From NCBI GenBank assembly GCA_036365515.1, contig CM070873.1, positions 21,379,257-21,443,256 of the forward strand: a stretch of DNA of 64,000 nucleotides, read 5' to 3'. The notes under the pieces were generated by a model, which ran no database searches, was not told the DNA's origin, and worked only from the letters and a program-made list of their open reading frames with translations. Positions 24,501 through 34,655 of the stretch are shown in pieces. Made by a program: the position numbers and the translations under genes. This DNA comes from Torymus aiolomorphi. Its lineage: Eukaryota; Arthropoda; Insecta; Hymenoptera; Torymidae. Within the stretch, counting starts at the first letter, position 1. Each line of letters starts with the position of its first letter.

Positions 24501-27500
24501 AGAAAAAATACGCGATTACGCGGCGCCGCGAGTAAATTATCTAAAATTAATGACTACACTACCCTGGTGGAAATCCAAAACATTTTGTAACCAATAACCT
24601 ACCATTTATATTAGAAACTGGCTATTATAAAATAGGAATTTCTGTTGTCCAGTTTCTAGCTCTCGATGAAACGCGTTTTCTTCCATTATTTGGCTATTTA
24701 ATAGATTGAAAAATAGAATGAGCTTTTCGAAGACAAGTACAACCTTGTTCTTGAGTATTTTAAAGGTATTAAAACTGATCAGTTTTTATGGATTGAAAAT
24801 GGCTACTAGAAGGCTTGCTGCTATGACAAGGAGTGAGAGAGACAGAATCAGATGGAGAAATAAAAGTTTTGCTGAATTATTCATAGAATGAGTACAATAA
24901 ACGATTTATTAGTTCATGTTATTTATTTATATTTTGAAAAGCCGTCCAATGCAGTTTAATGCTCTTTTATCAAAGATAAAATTAGTAAGTAAATCAAATA
25001 CGAATATTTTGTTTTTACCTCAATCTAAGAAATAGACAAAAAATGGGAGAGCAAGCGTTTCATCATAGTCATTTATTGGCTAGTTTTACTAGCTATTTTC
25101 TAACTTCTTGGCCATTTCGTATAGATGAATTTCTACTAGAGTAATGACTTATATCGAAGCGTCTTTAGCACACCGGACGGCCCGATTAGCACCGTCTCTC
25201 AGAATCGCCAGAAAAGCGACCAAAATTGGCATACACGGTCATTAATCGATCTCCCGGTCCTCTCCCACAAATTTTTGTGTAAAACGGCAGTTTACACAAG
25301 TTTGTTTGTAAAGCAGCGATTTTACACAAATTTTTATGTAAAACAGCGATTTTACACAAATTCTTGTGTCGAATTCTTACACAATATTTGTGTACATCAT
25401 TTACACAAATTTTTGTGTTAAATAGGAACATTCATATTTTACATAAACTTTGTGTTAAATAGGCACATAATTTTTAAGAGTGTAAGTAAATAGGGTTATA
25501 ATAACACACATTTTATGTCGTTATTCTATACACAATTTGTGTAATTGTTTTCAAAACACACGATTCTCATACGTATAAATTTTTACAATAATTTCAAATA
25601 TGTAGCAATAAATGATTGCAATTTTTTAGTCTACTCACAATTTTTCGATTACAAGCGCACATTTTCGTTAATTTCAAAAACAGCGTGCCAATAAACACGA
25701 CGTCGTGGTTCCTTGCCAGATCAGAGCAGCTGTCAAAGCTGAAGTCAGGGCCGAAAATCTTGGTGTACTTGGCAAAGGCTACCGTGTACAAGGCGATCGT
25801 TGTGGTGATGGCAGAACGTGCGTCATAGTGTGTGGGACCGGTCAAACTGTAAAAAGCTTTGAAGTTCGCGCAGAAATCGCCATCCGTCATCCCTCGCGTC
25901 TTGCGGTCTGAAATTCAGTGAAACGTTTTAGTAAATAGCGAGTGTTGGTTGAATATTCAAGTGAGGTAAAAGTTTTAGTTTTACATCCCAGCATCTGTGT
26001 AATTTGATAGATGGAATGGAAATCCAACTATTATTTACTATTAATTATTTCTAAAAAAAATTGAAAAACGATTAGGAACATTTTTAAAAAATATAAGTTT
26101 CCCTAACATTTGTTCTTTTGTTTATAGACAATCAGAAAACCAAACTACCTTAAGCCTCAATCTAAAATTCTATAATAAAGAGAGCAAAATTTTGATCGTT
26201 TATATTATTTAATTAATTTGGTACTTTACTCTATGTTACGAAAATTTCATTCGCTTATATTTTAAAAATTTTTTAGAGATCATAATGAGAAATTCGATGA
26301 CTACTTGAAATTTAAATATTTTTATCTATATTACAAAAATATTATGATATTTATGAAGGTATTTTAGCTTATCCGTTATTATAAGTGCCACCAATTAAAG
26401 GACAACACAAATTATTCTATGCAGGTACAAAAAAAGTTTGCCAAGAAATTACCGAGAGTTACCTTAATTTGATTATTCTTCTGCGTTTATATTCGTCATG
26501 TTAAGCGATGGGTGGCGCCGCTCGGTGGGTTGTTTATCAACTAGTTTGTTTGACGAACAACGTCATTCAAACTTGAAATTCAAATGAGCTTACGACCATG
26601 TACCTTATAACTATATCCGAATTATTTGAGTATGTAGGGGATGGGGTTCGAAAATATGTTGAAGGGGAAAATGTGTATAATGCGAAACATATAATTTTTT
26701 GCGGTATTACAAGGCAAGATGATAACCTTATCGAGGTTATGTGTATGTTTGAAAACTTCGTGTTTATTTGGGGTACCTCATGAACTGCACATTAAAATAA
26801 GTTCAAGTGTGCAGAAGAACGGTTCTCAAATACAGAGAACGATTTCTTGTATTTGTTCGTGCAAAGCAGGTCAATCTGGTCGGTGTAAGCACTGTGTTGC
26901 TGCCTTAGTACATCTTGTGAAGTAAGTAGGTAACGCATAAGATTTTTATTCATAGAATGAAATAAAAAATTATTAATATATATTTTAGAACAGAAAAGGA
27001 ATCCATACAAGTAGCTACATGCACTGATGTTAAGCAGCAATGGGGAAAATTCACTCTTTTTACATCCCGTAACACTGCATTTTCGAATTTTTTTACTCTT
27101 ATGATTCTCCATTATAAAAACTTTGGAGTAATTTATTTATTTTATTCTTACGTTTGGAACGACTTTTTCGTCAAACAAACTAGTACGGTTGTTTGTCACA
27201 TAGCGCCGCCACCCATCGCTTAACATGACGAATACGCATGTAACATTTCTTAAATCTAGTTCTCTAATGTTGGTACTTTGGAAAACATAAAAAATATGAG
27301 CATCTGCGTTTTAAAATTCTTCATCGCTAGAAGGAAAAATTATTTCAAATTTTTAACTTTTAAAATTCGTCAAACTTAAAACCTCTCTAGTCACACGTAC
27401 ACATGATAATATATCTCACCTTTGTTATTATCGACCTCGTTAACGATCTCCTTCAGTTTGGCGATGCTGCCGGCTTCTTTCAGGCCCCTCAGCATGATCC

Positions 27501-28425
27501 TCAGAGCGAGCACGACGTTGATATCGATATCGGTGTACAGCGGCTCGGGGAAGAGCTTGTGCACCAGTTCGCACTCGACCTCGTGGTACTCGTTCCAGGC
27601 CTGACTCTTGCATCGCTCCGAGCAGTAGAAGAAGGTGAAGCAGTTGTCGCAGGGCACGACAGACCAGCTAAACTTCAAACAGTACCTACAGCAGCTGTGG
27701 CTCTGCAATCCCTTCGCCATGACCGTCACGTAACACTCCTCGACGAGCACGATCTCACCCGCGTGGATGTCGCGCGCGGCCAACAGGTGGCCGGAGTGGC
27801 CGTCGTGCACGACGCGCACGGCCTCGTAGGTCGGCTCCACGCTGACGCGCATCCCCGAAAACTCGTCGTCCGCGCCGCCGGCCTTGTGCAGCTCCTTGAA
27901 TAGGGCCGCGCCGACAAAGGCCCCCGCGGCGGCTCGCAGATGCTGGTCCTCGGGGTCGATCGTCGTGTCGCGCAGCGTGATGTAGCCCGCCTGCACAGCG
28001 TCGAAGGACTCCTTGGCGCCCTCCAGGCCCAGCATCAGTTTGCACTCGAGCTCGCGGCAGTGCATCATGATCGCGCTGATGGCAGGGCAGGCGGCGATGC
28101 TCAGGCCACGCTGGCAGTCGTCGAGGCAGTCGCGGTACTTGCGCACGTGGAGCAGGAGCCGCGAGCGCTCAGCGTACGCGATCGCTAGGGACGCGGAGCC
28201 CGGTGGCGCGTGGCCGAGGCCGCGCGTGCTGTACGTGCAGATCGAGATGTGCAGCAGCGCACTGTGCTTGTTACGGTTGTAGAGGAAGTCCGACTTTTTC
28301 ACGAGGATCGCCGATTCCTCGGAGCTCTTGGTCGGTGGTACTGTAAGCCGGTCGAGATGGCTTAGGAGACTGTTGTTGGGCCTTGCTCGCAGCTGGCCCA
28401 TTATCAGCAGCCGTTCGTCATCCAT
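15251..28425 (-). CDS. SMYD4-like SET and MYND domain protein (5 exons)
   Basis: Joined exons 28425-27420, 25907-25639, 21810-21610, 18631-18473 and 15535-15251 give 639 residues; all introns are GT-AG and splice phases agree (1, 0, 0, 0). A TPR-like helical region spans about 35-180. A complete MYND zinc finger lies at about 246-285 (C246, C249, C259, C262, C268, C272, H281, C285). The SET-domain motif GHSCCPN lies at about 462-468, and a post-SET CTCDAC at 522-527. This order is that of SMYD4-type proteins, putative lysine methyltransferases in nucleus or cytoplasm. The ATG is preceded in frame by TGA. The C-terminal TPR part is shorter than in vertebrate SMYD4, and the usual SET Tyr-Gly turn reads CFYLPFY, so activity is uncertain. 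The large introns are packed with mobile elements. Confidence 0.85.
15679..16148. repeat. Foldback element in SMYD4-like intron 4
   Basis: Left arm about 15679-15800 and right arm about 16020-16148 are complementary (GGCCAAAATTTCTCCATG with its complement, AATGAAGACT with AGTCTTCATT, GGGCAATATATGGGATATG with its complement). The open frames spanning it on both strands are by-products of the palindrome. Confidence 0.8.
16255..16785. repeat. Nested double inverted repeat
   Basis: A unit of about 165 bases starting ACTTATAACGGGCTGTTACT and containing ACGTTTCAACAGTTGAT and TACTAAAAAATATATTG is present twice in direct orientation (from 16256 and 16424). Inverted copies follow (about 16558-16780), ending in AGTAACAGCCCGTTATAAGT. 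The second direct copy lacks the bases between CAGTTGAT and CTTGTACT. This is a foldback element that partly duplicated itself. Confidence 0.85.
17860..18038. repeat. Small inverted repeat in intron 4
   Basis: GCATACGCACGTGTTGCATA at about 17881 returns as its complement at about 17992. Arms of about 50 bases, with ATCGATTGC and TTTTACAC also mirrored. Confidence 0.75.
18473..18631 (-). CDS. SMYD4-like gene, exon 4 (SET end and post-SET)
   Basis: This exon is too short to stand out as an open frame and was found by reading the intron. Acceptor TTGTTTCAG, donor GTAAGTTAAC, 53 codons in phase 0 between exons 3 and 5. It begins ITECFYLPFY and includes KDERKQYLHDIHG and the post-SET cysteine cluster CTCDAC. 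Its phase and content fit exactly where the SET domain should end. Confidence 0.85.
19152..20036. mobile_element. 885 bp foldback element in SMYD4-like intron 3
   Basis: The termini GGGGTTCAGAATTACAATGG and the complement of GGGGTTAAGAATTACAATGG bound arms of about 330 bases, which pair throughout with scattered mismatches. The central 215 bases are unique. The reading frames on both strands are by-products of the arms. No transposase. Confidence 0.85.
20485..20970. repeat. Old degenerate inverted repeat
   Basis: AAAGAGATTTAATTACCTAT on the left is matched imperfectly by ATAGGTAATTGAATCTCTTA near 20930-20950, with further weak complementarity inside. Probably an aged foldback element in intron 3. 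Confidence 0.5.
21610..21810 (-). CDS. SMYD4-like gene, exon 3 (SET core)
   Basis: Acceptor TTTTTCAG and donor GTATGA, 67 codons in phase 0. It carries ASLIGHSCCPNVNK, the conserved [N/G]HSCxPN SET motif that forms part of the AdoMet and lysine site, followed by STLPIPKDTQ, which matches the SET 'I.KGTQI' region. Confidence 0.88.
21935..22160. repeat. GC-rich stem-loop repeat
   Basis: AAGTAGTCCTTTTTTGCACC pairs with GGTGTAAAAAAGGACTACTT about 60 bases on; the loop contains TCGCTACGCTCG. A second, weaker copy of the right stem follows with TCGCTGCGCTCG. This non-coding element sits in intron 2, just 5' of exon 3 on the gene's strand. Confidence 0.7.
22720..22935. repeat. Array of TTTACACAAANTTTGTGTAAA palindromes
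   Basis: At least five ACACAAA/TTTGTGT pairs occur in 215 bases, among them three near-identical AATTTACACAAANTTTGTGT units at 22851-22920. It begins with ATACACGGTTAAAAATTTTG. The same palindrome forms a second array at 25255-25560. Both are in intron 2 of the SMYD4-like gene. Confidence 0.75.
23416..24118. mobile_element. TTAA-flanked foldback MITE, 695 bp
   Basis: TTAA at 23416-23419 and 24115-24118 bounds termini GGTGGTTCTATGAGCAGATA and the complement of GGGGGTTCTATGGGCAGATA. Arms of about 330 bases are nearly identical. The terminal GGTG[G/A]T is shared with the 11989-12191 element, and a TTAA target fits the piggyBac superfamily. It lies in intron 2. Confidence 0.85.
25255..25560. repeat. 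Second ACACAAA/TTTGTGT palindrome array
   Basis: Repeated TTTACACAAATTTTTGTGTA-type palindromes, five or more in 300 bases, upstream of exon 2's donor side. Two are joined by AAAACAGCGATTTTACACAA units. Related to the array at 22720-22935. Confidence 0.7.
25639..25907 (-). CDS. SMYD4-like gene, exon 2
   Basis: Acceptor TGAATTTCAG and donor GTGAGTAG. Two bases complete the split codon (G|AC, Asp), followed by 89 codons including FCANFKAFYSLTGPTHYD and the cysteine pair KMCACNRK. This covers the segment between MYND and the SET core in SMYD4-type proteins. Confidence 0.85.
26491..27233. mobile_element. DNA transposon remnant with SWIM gene, in intron 1
   Basis: ATTCGTCATGTTAAGCGATG on the left is repeated as its complement ending at 27233. 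The arms continue through GGTGGCG and CTAGTTTGTTTGACGAA over about 80 bases. The interior keeps two exons of a SWIM zinc-finger gene. At about 740 bases it is a deleted, non-autonomous copy. Both ends lie inside intron 1 of the SMYD4-like gene. Confidence 0.8.
26598..27113 (+). pseudogene. SWIM zinc-finger transposon gene fragment
   Basis: One frame starting at 26598 (MYLITISELFEYVGDGVRKY) passes by frameshift near 26745-26790 into a frame containing HELHIKIS and the SWIM finger CICSCKAGQSGRCKHCVAAL (CxC, then CxH). A GTAAGTAG donor follows LV at about 26920. After a TATATTTTAG acceptor at 26988 the protein resumes in phase with KTEKESIQVATCTDVKQQWG, a segment I recall after the SWIM motif in transposon-associated SWIM proteins. 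The frameshift and lack of any catalytic domain make it a relic. Confidence 0.65.
27420..28425 (-). CDS. SMYD4-like gene, exon 1 (TPR and MYND)
   Basis: Encodes residues 1-335 plus one base. It is GC-rich against an AT-rich background, which supports coding. The donor is AAAG|GTGAGATA. It contains a TPR-like stretch (ALLHISICTYS, LAIAYAERSRLLLHVRKYRDC) and the whole MYND finger. The ATG sits in GCGTCATGG, with an in-frame TGA 9 bases upstream. Confidence 0.9.
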
Positions 28426-30470
28426 GACGCGTCAAGCTTTCCAATCGCCTCAAAATTGTACTGCGAAGATCGTGGTATTAAATGTTGATAATTTTACGGT
28501 TTTTTACTGATAAAGAAAAATGACTATACGATGGTGAATATTACGAATTTATTCTTTTTTTTTACCAGATACCATAATACGTATTTAAATATTCTTCTAA
28601 CGTTATGTGTGCGTTTTTGTAAGGAATATGAATAACTGTTATTAAAATATTGAATTACTTCTTGTGAGCTATGAAGTATAGTTTAAAAACGTTCAATACA
28701 ATATTATAATATTACAAAGTGTACAAAAATTTTAGAATTCCGGTATAAATATCAATTATTCTCAGACATCAACGGTTGTTTACCATTATTTATAATTTTC
28801 TTTTATTAAAACAAAATGATACTGTTTTCTTACAGCTCCTATTTATAATATGAACAACTATAAATAGACGTAAATATCTGTAATAAACTGTAAGAATACG
28901 TATTCATATTGTCATATATTAACTTTGTAAATGTATTGAAATGTCAATTCTTTCACAAAATATTACTTTTTATAATTAAAAAATGTTAGTATATTACTTA
29001 AAATTGTAAAAACTGTAAATAACTATGAATAACTATAGAAACACCTGTAAATAATTATTATTTACATCTGAATTTAGACATGTTGTTATATTTATTATTT
29101 TGACTGCGGAACTAGAAATGTTTTGATATTACAGTCTATTTATCGGGTATTAAATAGTGATAGATAACAAACTTCCCAATTTACAATTAGAAAAAAAGCT
29201 TAAAATAAAAACACAAATCTCCAAATTTTTTAATGTATGACACTGTGCTAATTTATAAATGCAAATGTATTTATTATTTGTGAGATTTAGAGAAAATAAG
29301 CTTCTGAATAATTACATTTCCAGCATAAGTTTCAATAAAAAAAAAATTTATGTAAATCAAATTTAAACTTTTAAATTTATTATTACTACTTATATTAATC
29401 TATAAAAAGTATTATGAAGATAATCACAAGTGATTCTAATACTTACCTAGAATAATTGTTTGAAAGTCTTCGAGGATCACTAAATAATTAATATTATTAT
29501 AAATTATAAATTTTGTCACTTTAACCATAAAATTAACATAAAATACAAATTTAAGCAAACGGAATTCTTGTCACAATGATGTTTACAGACACACTGGCAA
29601 TGTTTACGTATGAGCGAGTCATTTCATATAACTGTACGTCTGATTATCGAACACTTCTATTTTGAAAGCAATGTGTAGATTTGGTATTACTATATAGTCT
29701 TGATTTTTCCGATCCCATTGATTATTATCGACAATTCAGACCTAGCACATTGAATTTCAGATTCCCGCGGAAAAATTAAAAATATTGGCATTATACAAGA
29801 AATATAATAATTATCTCATATTCCAATAAACGAGTGTTTTATCGAGTATTTCTTATTTTTCTATTGCCAATAATATTATGCATTAATTACAATTACTTAT
29901 AAAGTATAACTTACAGCTTTATATAATGTCAGATGATTGATAATTTATATGTATTGATTAAAATTGTAAATAGCTTCAAGCTAATATACATTTTTCATAA
30001 ATGCGTTTTAGAGTGTTTGATGCTTTTTGTATACTATACGCAAGGTATAAAGAACGAGAAAAATAGTTAGAAAGTATACCTAGAAGAAAAGAATATCTTT
30101 TTTGCATAGTATGCGTAAAGTACATTGATTCGCATCATTTTCAGTGCGTAAAGTTGAATTTCACACATAGTGTGCGTAAAGCTTCGCTCCAAAATATGCG
30201 TTTTTTGTTAATAAGTCAAGCACGATACGAGACGTAAAAAATACAAAATAAAAGTTATAGAGCTTTACAGAAGAATAATCCATCACACATTTTTTTTTAT
30301 AAAATGAAGCACGTAAAATACGAGAAGGCGTTCATAGCCGAGAATGCCAGTGGGGGAAAGAAGGTGTGGTCTGCAGTTTCGTAGCAGTACAAATGAGATG
30401 CGCAGACAAAGCTGCGGCCGCGAGGTTAGGCTACGCCCACCCTCCCGTCTATGCCGTTCACATCTATCAA
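28426..30470. other. Gene-free AT-rich region upstream of SMYD4-like gene
   Basis: Holds the presumed promoter and 5' leader of the SMYD4-like gene. A possible leader splice acceptor, TCTTCGCAG, lies about 45 bases before the ATG. I see no clear core promoter and no other gene in this 2 kb. Confidence 0.35.
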
Positions 30471-30472
30471 CT

Positions 30473-31010
30473 TTTTCTTTTTCTGATAGTAAATTAATAA
30501 AATACTTAATTTGCTCAAAAGGGTCCACGTGTTTCACTACACATACAAACAACCTATCAAAGTTGAATTGCGAGCAGTCTGAAAGGACAAAAAACTCATT
30601 TGATTGTATTGGTGTTGGATCAGCACTGCGACACCGAGAGAGAAGAAGAGGGATAGAGAGAGGGTAACGACCTGTTCACAGCAACACACAATGACAAGTA
30701 TGGTAACACCACAGACTACACGTATTTATACGCGCGCTGAAATTAATTATGAAATTGGGCGTATTTGTTAGTTAATTTAATTAATTAGGTAAGATTTGTG
30801 CTGTGTATTGTTTGTCATTATAGTGGCGCAATTAGATCATACGAATTAAGTTACATCGTTGTTTTCTAGTCTCTGGAAAAGGGAATCCTACAATGATTCC
30901 GAAACGTCGACTGATAGTAAATTAATAAAATACTTAATTTGCTCAAAAGGATCCACGTGTTTCATTACACATACAAACAACCTATCAACTTTTTCTTATC
31001 TTTTTGCTAT
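30473..31010 (+). repeat. Direct-repeat remnant, Penelope/LINE-like
   Basis: CTGATAGTAAATTAATAAAA through TCCACGTGTTTCA and ACATACAAACAACCTATCAA occurs at 30484-30560 and again at 30910-30990. Just before the second copy is a hairpin GGGAATC/GATTCC followed by GAAACGTCGAC, a stem-loop style found at the 3' ends of LINE and Penelope-like elements and also at 62645-62923. The region between is GC-richer. The class is an inference. Confidence 0.4.
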
Positions 31011-31956
31011 CAAATACTAAAAGTAATGTGTCATCCTTGTATATATTTCACATTCTCCAAATTTCTTGTGTGATATCTCCAATTATAAGCAAAAAAACTG
31101 TTTTCAGCGATGTTTATTTTCTTGTATAATTAGAAAATGAACCCGCGATGTTTTCGGAGGCTTTCCCGATCAATTTAGCAAATTTATTTTACCATACATG
31201 AAAAATGCAATAGTATACTCAAAATTTTTTGTGTATAATTCAAAAATAAATTATGAATTATTTCATATATAATTCAATCAATAATTCAAAAGTGAATTAT
31301 GAATTATTTCATGAATTAAATCCTAAAATGAATTAATTATTTGCAACCCTGCTAAAAAATTCTTCGTTTACTAGACTATTATTAGTACAGCGGAATATTG
31401 CGGTTTCTTGGCGACCTCTCAAAATTGACAGACCGTCCAAATTCCACTATTATCTATTAAATCAAAGCATCCACAGCCTTATTGTTTTTAAGATCTGCTA
31501 ATTCAAAATATTTCATATTGCTGAAATTGCTTAATTTTTGATAGTGCGACATCGAGGGCGATGTGGTGGGAGTCAAAACTGACGCTCATTATTCATTATC
31601 ATAATATGTGCGAACTCGTGTACGAGTTCATTGATTGAAATAGTTTATTTCTATAAAAATAAGATATAATATAATTGTATAAAAGAATTATAAGAAAGTT
31701 TTGGAATATTATAAAATATTATTCAGAAATCTAATCAGTTATTAGGAACTTGCTTTTAACGCCATATACTAAATTCTAATGAAATGCGTTATAAAGTCTA
31801 ATACTTTCAATAAATTAAAAGTAATATAATTTTTTTTTTGTCGGTGCACATATATAAATATTTTAAAATATATATTAAAACAATGTAATTTAAAATCTAA
31901 TAGGTTGATATCTTTGTAGATTTTTACTAGTATAAAACGTAGAGAAGGAAAAAGAA
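31011..31956. other. Gene-free AT-rich stretch
   Basis: A cluster of AATTATGAATTATTTCAT-type repeats at about 31250-31330 is all that stands out. Confidence 0.35.
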
Positions 31957-32484
31957 ATGGATAATATGAGCATTAAAGGAAATACTAGCAATGATATTTT
32001 AAGTGGCAGTACGTCTACCTTTTGGAAAATGTTAGAAGAATATAAAGGTGCACATATTCATATTTATGTTAAAAACATATTGCAGTTACATCACTTAGAT
32101 AATCCTATAGCTTTCAAAAATATAACACATGAAACTTTGAACGAGATAGAACTTTTTTCACGAGAAAATATGACAGATTTCTTGAATCCCGATGAAGATC
32201 TGAAATTGTTTTTCGGCCCTTTTTATAAAACACCAGAAAAATTTTCTTTTTTGATCGGTGATAAATTTCTGATACGTGATTTGATCAATTTTGTGCAAAA
32301 CAAACCAGAAGATTTTTTCAAAAATGAACATCATGAACACAAAAACTTACAAATAGATCAACAAAATGTAAAAATTCCAAAAATGAATACTGATGTGAAA
32401 AAGTCTACGGTGAGTTTAGCATCATTAGATGTTAATGAAGAAACTAAATGCTTGATTAAAATGGTTAAAATAATATATTACTAA
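31957..32484 (+). CDS. Uncharacterised transposon-type ORF, 5' part
   Basis: Encodes 175 residues starting MDNMSIKGN in context AAGAAATGG. It has a globular-looking charged sequence (YVKNILQLHHLDNPIAF, ETLNEIELFSRENM, FFGPFYKTPEKFSFL). Its pattern resembles the N-terminal segment of transposon-associated proteins common in aphid and wasp genomes; I cannot name a domain. The frame ends at TAA inside a GC-rich inserted hairpin. Coding-like sequence in the right style resumes at about 32662 (VIPDVKTVNAKRSLTEKVEV), so the gene was probably broken by insertion. No partner gene is adjacent. Confidence 0.5.
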   Translation: MDNMSIKGNTSNDILSGSTSTFWKMLEEYKGAHIHIYVKNILQLHHLDNPIAFKNITHETLNEIELFSRENMTDFLNPDEDLKLFFGPFYKTPEKFSFLIGDKFLIRDLINFVQNKPEDFFKNEHHEHKNLQIDQQNVKIPKMNTDVKKSTVSLASLDVNEETKCLIKMVKIIYY

Positions 32485-32660
32485 CGCGAACGGAAGAGGA
32501 TTATTTACCTCATGCGACGTTTTTCGGCCGAGCGAAGCGAGGTCGAAAAGTCGCATGAGGTAAAAATTCTCTTACGTCCACGTTTCAGTAACGTATTTTT
32601 CCGTCCGAGGCCGCAAAATGACATTTAAGATGGCATTTTGAGGTTAAAGGGCGGAAAAAA
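32485..32660. mobile_element. Short GC-rich hairpin insertion
   Basis: TTACCTCATGCGACGTTTTT pairs with the sequence ending AAGTCGCATGAGGTAA around a loop with CCGAGCGAAGCGAGG. A second weak hairpin, TTTTTCCGTCC to GGGCGGAAAAA, follows. It interrupts coding-like sequence on both sides, which suggests a MITE. Exact ends are not determined. Confidence 0.55.
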
Positions 32661-32661
32661 T

Positions 32662-32805
32662 TATTATCGATGTGATTCCTGATGTAAAAACCGTAAACGC
32701 TAAAAGATCTTTAACTGAAAAAGTAGAAGTAACCATTTCTGTTGCAGAGACTTATGAAAGTGAAAACTTACCTAGTTTTTATACATATAATTTGACGATC
32801 GAGCG
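32662..32805 (+). pseudogene. Coding remnant after hairpin insertion
   Basis: The frame IIDVIPDVKTVNAKRSLTEK continuing to ESENLPSFYTYNLTI lacks its own ATG and is cut on the 3' side by another GC-rich hairpin (AAGCTCGATCATAATTATG). Likely the continuation of the ORF at 31957-32484. Confidence 0.4.
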
Positions 32806-33260
32806 AGCCCGCCGAAGGCGGGCGAAGCTCGATCATAATTATGCAGAGGGTCTTGTTCGAGAAGATCACTAGGTAGTACCGCCAGTGTACACAGATGTCG
32901 CCACAAACTTCAGCTATCCCCACTTCTAAAACTCGGCTGCTGGCTCGCCCCGCCAGGCCCACCAGTCTCTCTCGTCATATAGTTTACAGTTGCTATGTTG
33001 TCCATATCTTATCAATGGGTGGGAACGTTCTTAAGATAATGTTAAATGAATAATAATGTCATTATATGTATTTTTATGTTATACATTTTTATTAAAATTT
33101 ATTTAAGGGTGGGATGTGATCTTCTCGAACGAGATTCTTCTGCATAATTTTCTGTATAATTTTCTGTATAATTATGATCGAGCTTCGCCCGCCTTCGGCG
33201 TCCGAATTCGATCGTCCAATTATGCTTCATGTCTCGTTCTCGAGATCACTAGGTAGATGT
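32795..33260. repeat. Paired GC-rich hairpins around a repeat shared with 56 kb
   Basis: CGAGCGAGCCCGCCGAAGGC at about 32800 and a matching inverted stem at about 33178-33215 bracket the segment. Each flank carries a GTTC...CGAGA..GATCACTAGGTAG block. 32870-32985 (GTACCGCCAGTGTACACAGA to CTCTCTCGTCATA) is repeated at 55894-56066. Confidence 0.7.
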
Positions 33261-33692
33261 TTAGAGTGACTATTTAGTCTCTTATTTCAGTAATTCTAAG
33301 ATCTAGATAATTACGAACTTCGTTTGAAAAAGAAAACTATTTAACTTAAATACTTTAAGTATCAAAATCAGCTACTGGACTAGCTTTATTAGAATCTACC
33401 ACATATAATAGTTATGTTTATAAAATCGAACTACATCCCATTGTTTATCTTAATAATTAAATCATTTGAACTAAAACACTTTCAAACCTAACATTTTAGT
33501 TTCCAAGTTTTGACTGTGATATTATAACATAGATACGACATTGAGGAAACTGAAAATTAGTCGTTGACACATTGAAATCTTAATATATATTGTGTATTTC
33601 TTATGTTTTTATGTAATTTTCTCGTATTGAAAATGATATTATTATTACGCAATGTTTTAAAACTTTTTAAATCTTTTACATGTACAATAAAC

Positions 33693-33734
33693 GATTATTA
33701 TTATTATTATTCAATCACTAGAGTCTCTCAAAAA

Positions 33735-33765
<31 letters not shown>
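33693..33765. repeat. ATT microsatellites
   Basis: Two (TTA)n tracts, 33693-33710 and 33736-33765. A 95-residue open frame across them is low-complexity and rejected. Confidence 0.85.
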
Positions 33766-33767
<2 letters not shown>

Positions 33768-34087
33768 CTTAATAATTTGATTAACCCAACTGAAATCAAC
33801 CATACTTCATACTCTTGTAGAATATCTTTGTTCTCCAAGACTATGTACGATATTTCTTTAGAATTTTGTAATCATAAAAAAAAATTATAATTATGTTAAA
33901 TTATCACAACAAACTCGCGAAATTTTTTCTTATATAAGTATATATTGATCGAATACACAAATTACTAAGTTTTTAATAATACTAAAGTCAGATTACGGAT
34001 AGACACTACTATCGCTCTATTTTACTTGAATAAAGAGGAAAAGTTCCAATTCAAATAATAACTAAATTAATTTGGCTGCTTTTACCT

Positions 34088-34312
34088 ACACTGAGAAAAG
34101 AATTTATTTCTGACAATGAAATATTTAATCACAATGTGATAACAAAAATATTAAATGAAGAGAATTATAATATGATATTAAGACAATCTATATATATTTG
34201 AATTAATGAGTCGTGTAATAACTTCAATGACGCCTTAATTCTTTCAATTACTTTTTCTTTCAATAAAATGTATTTAAATGATTCAATTAGAAATTTTTTT
34301 TTTCAGTGTATA
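34088..34312. mobile_element. Small inverted-repeat element, TACACTGA termini
   Basis: TACACTGAGAAAAGAATTTA on the left; AAATTTTTTTTTTCAGTGTA on the right. It is about 225 bases and AT-rich with no coding. The ACAC-G-A-AAA start resembles the starts of elements at 34511 and 58937. Confidence 0.55.
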
Positions 34313-34510
34313 AACGAATAATCTACGGTAATTCATCTGATATTTTATCTTTACAGAAAAATTTAGACGAAACTAAAGCATCAGAATAAACATTCTTGAT
34401 ATAGATTTGGTGTTGACTGAGACCACCAATTACTTGATTCAAATAATAGTTTATCCATATCACTTTGTAAGAATCTTGAAAGGGTTGTTAAAAAATGCCT
34501 TTATAAGACC

Positions 34511-34655
34511 TACACGGATAGAATTTTACTGTAAAAATTACCCTAAAATTCGCGGGAATAATTACCGTGACCATTGGAATCGCGGAACACCAGAACGGTC
34601 CGGAACTTTTTATGGTGCGCACAAGAAAATTTCCCGTGATGTCTCGGTAAAAATT
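34511..34655. repeat. ACACGGATAGAA element with ACCGTGA motifs
   Basis: CTACACGGATAGAATTTTAC opens the segment and is followed by repeated AATTACC/GGTAAAAATT and ACCGTGA/CCCGTGA motifs. The same opening and motif set occurs at 58937-59215. The 157-residue frame across it is not protein-like. Confidence 0.5.

Noticed and set aside
27403..28510. Several plus- and minus-strand frames overlapping SMYD4-like exon 1
   Set aside because: By-products of the GC-rich coding exon; the minus-strand MYND frame explains the region.
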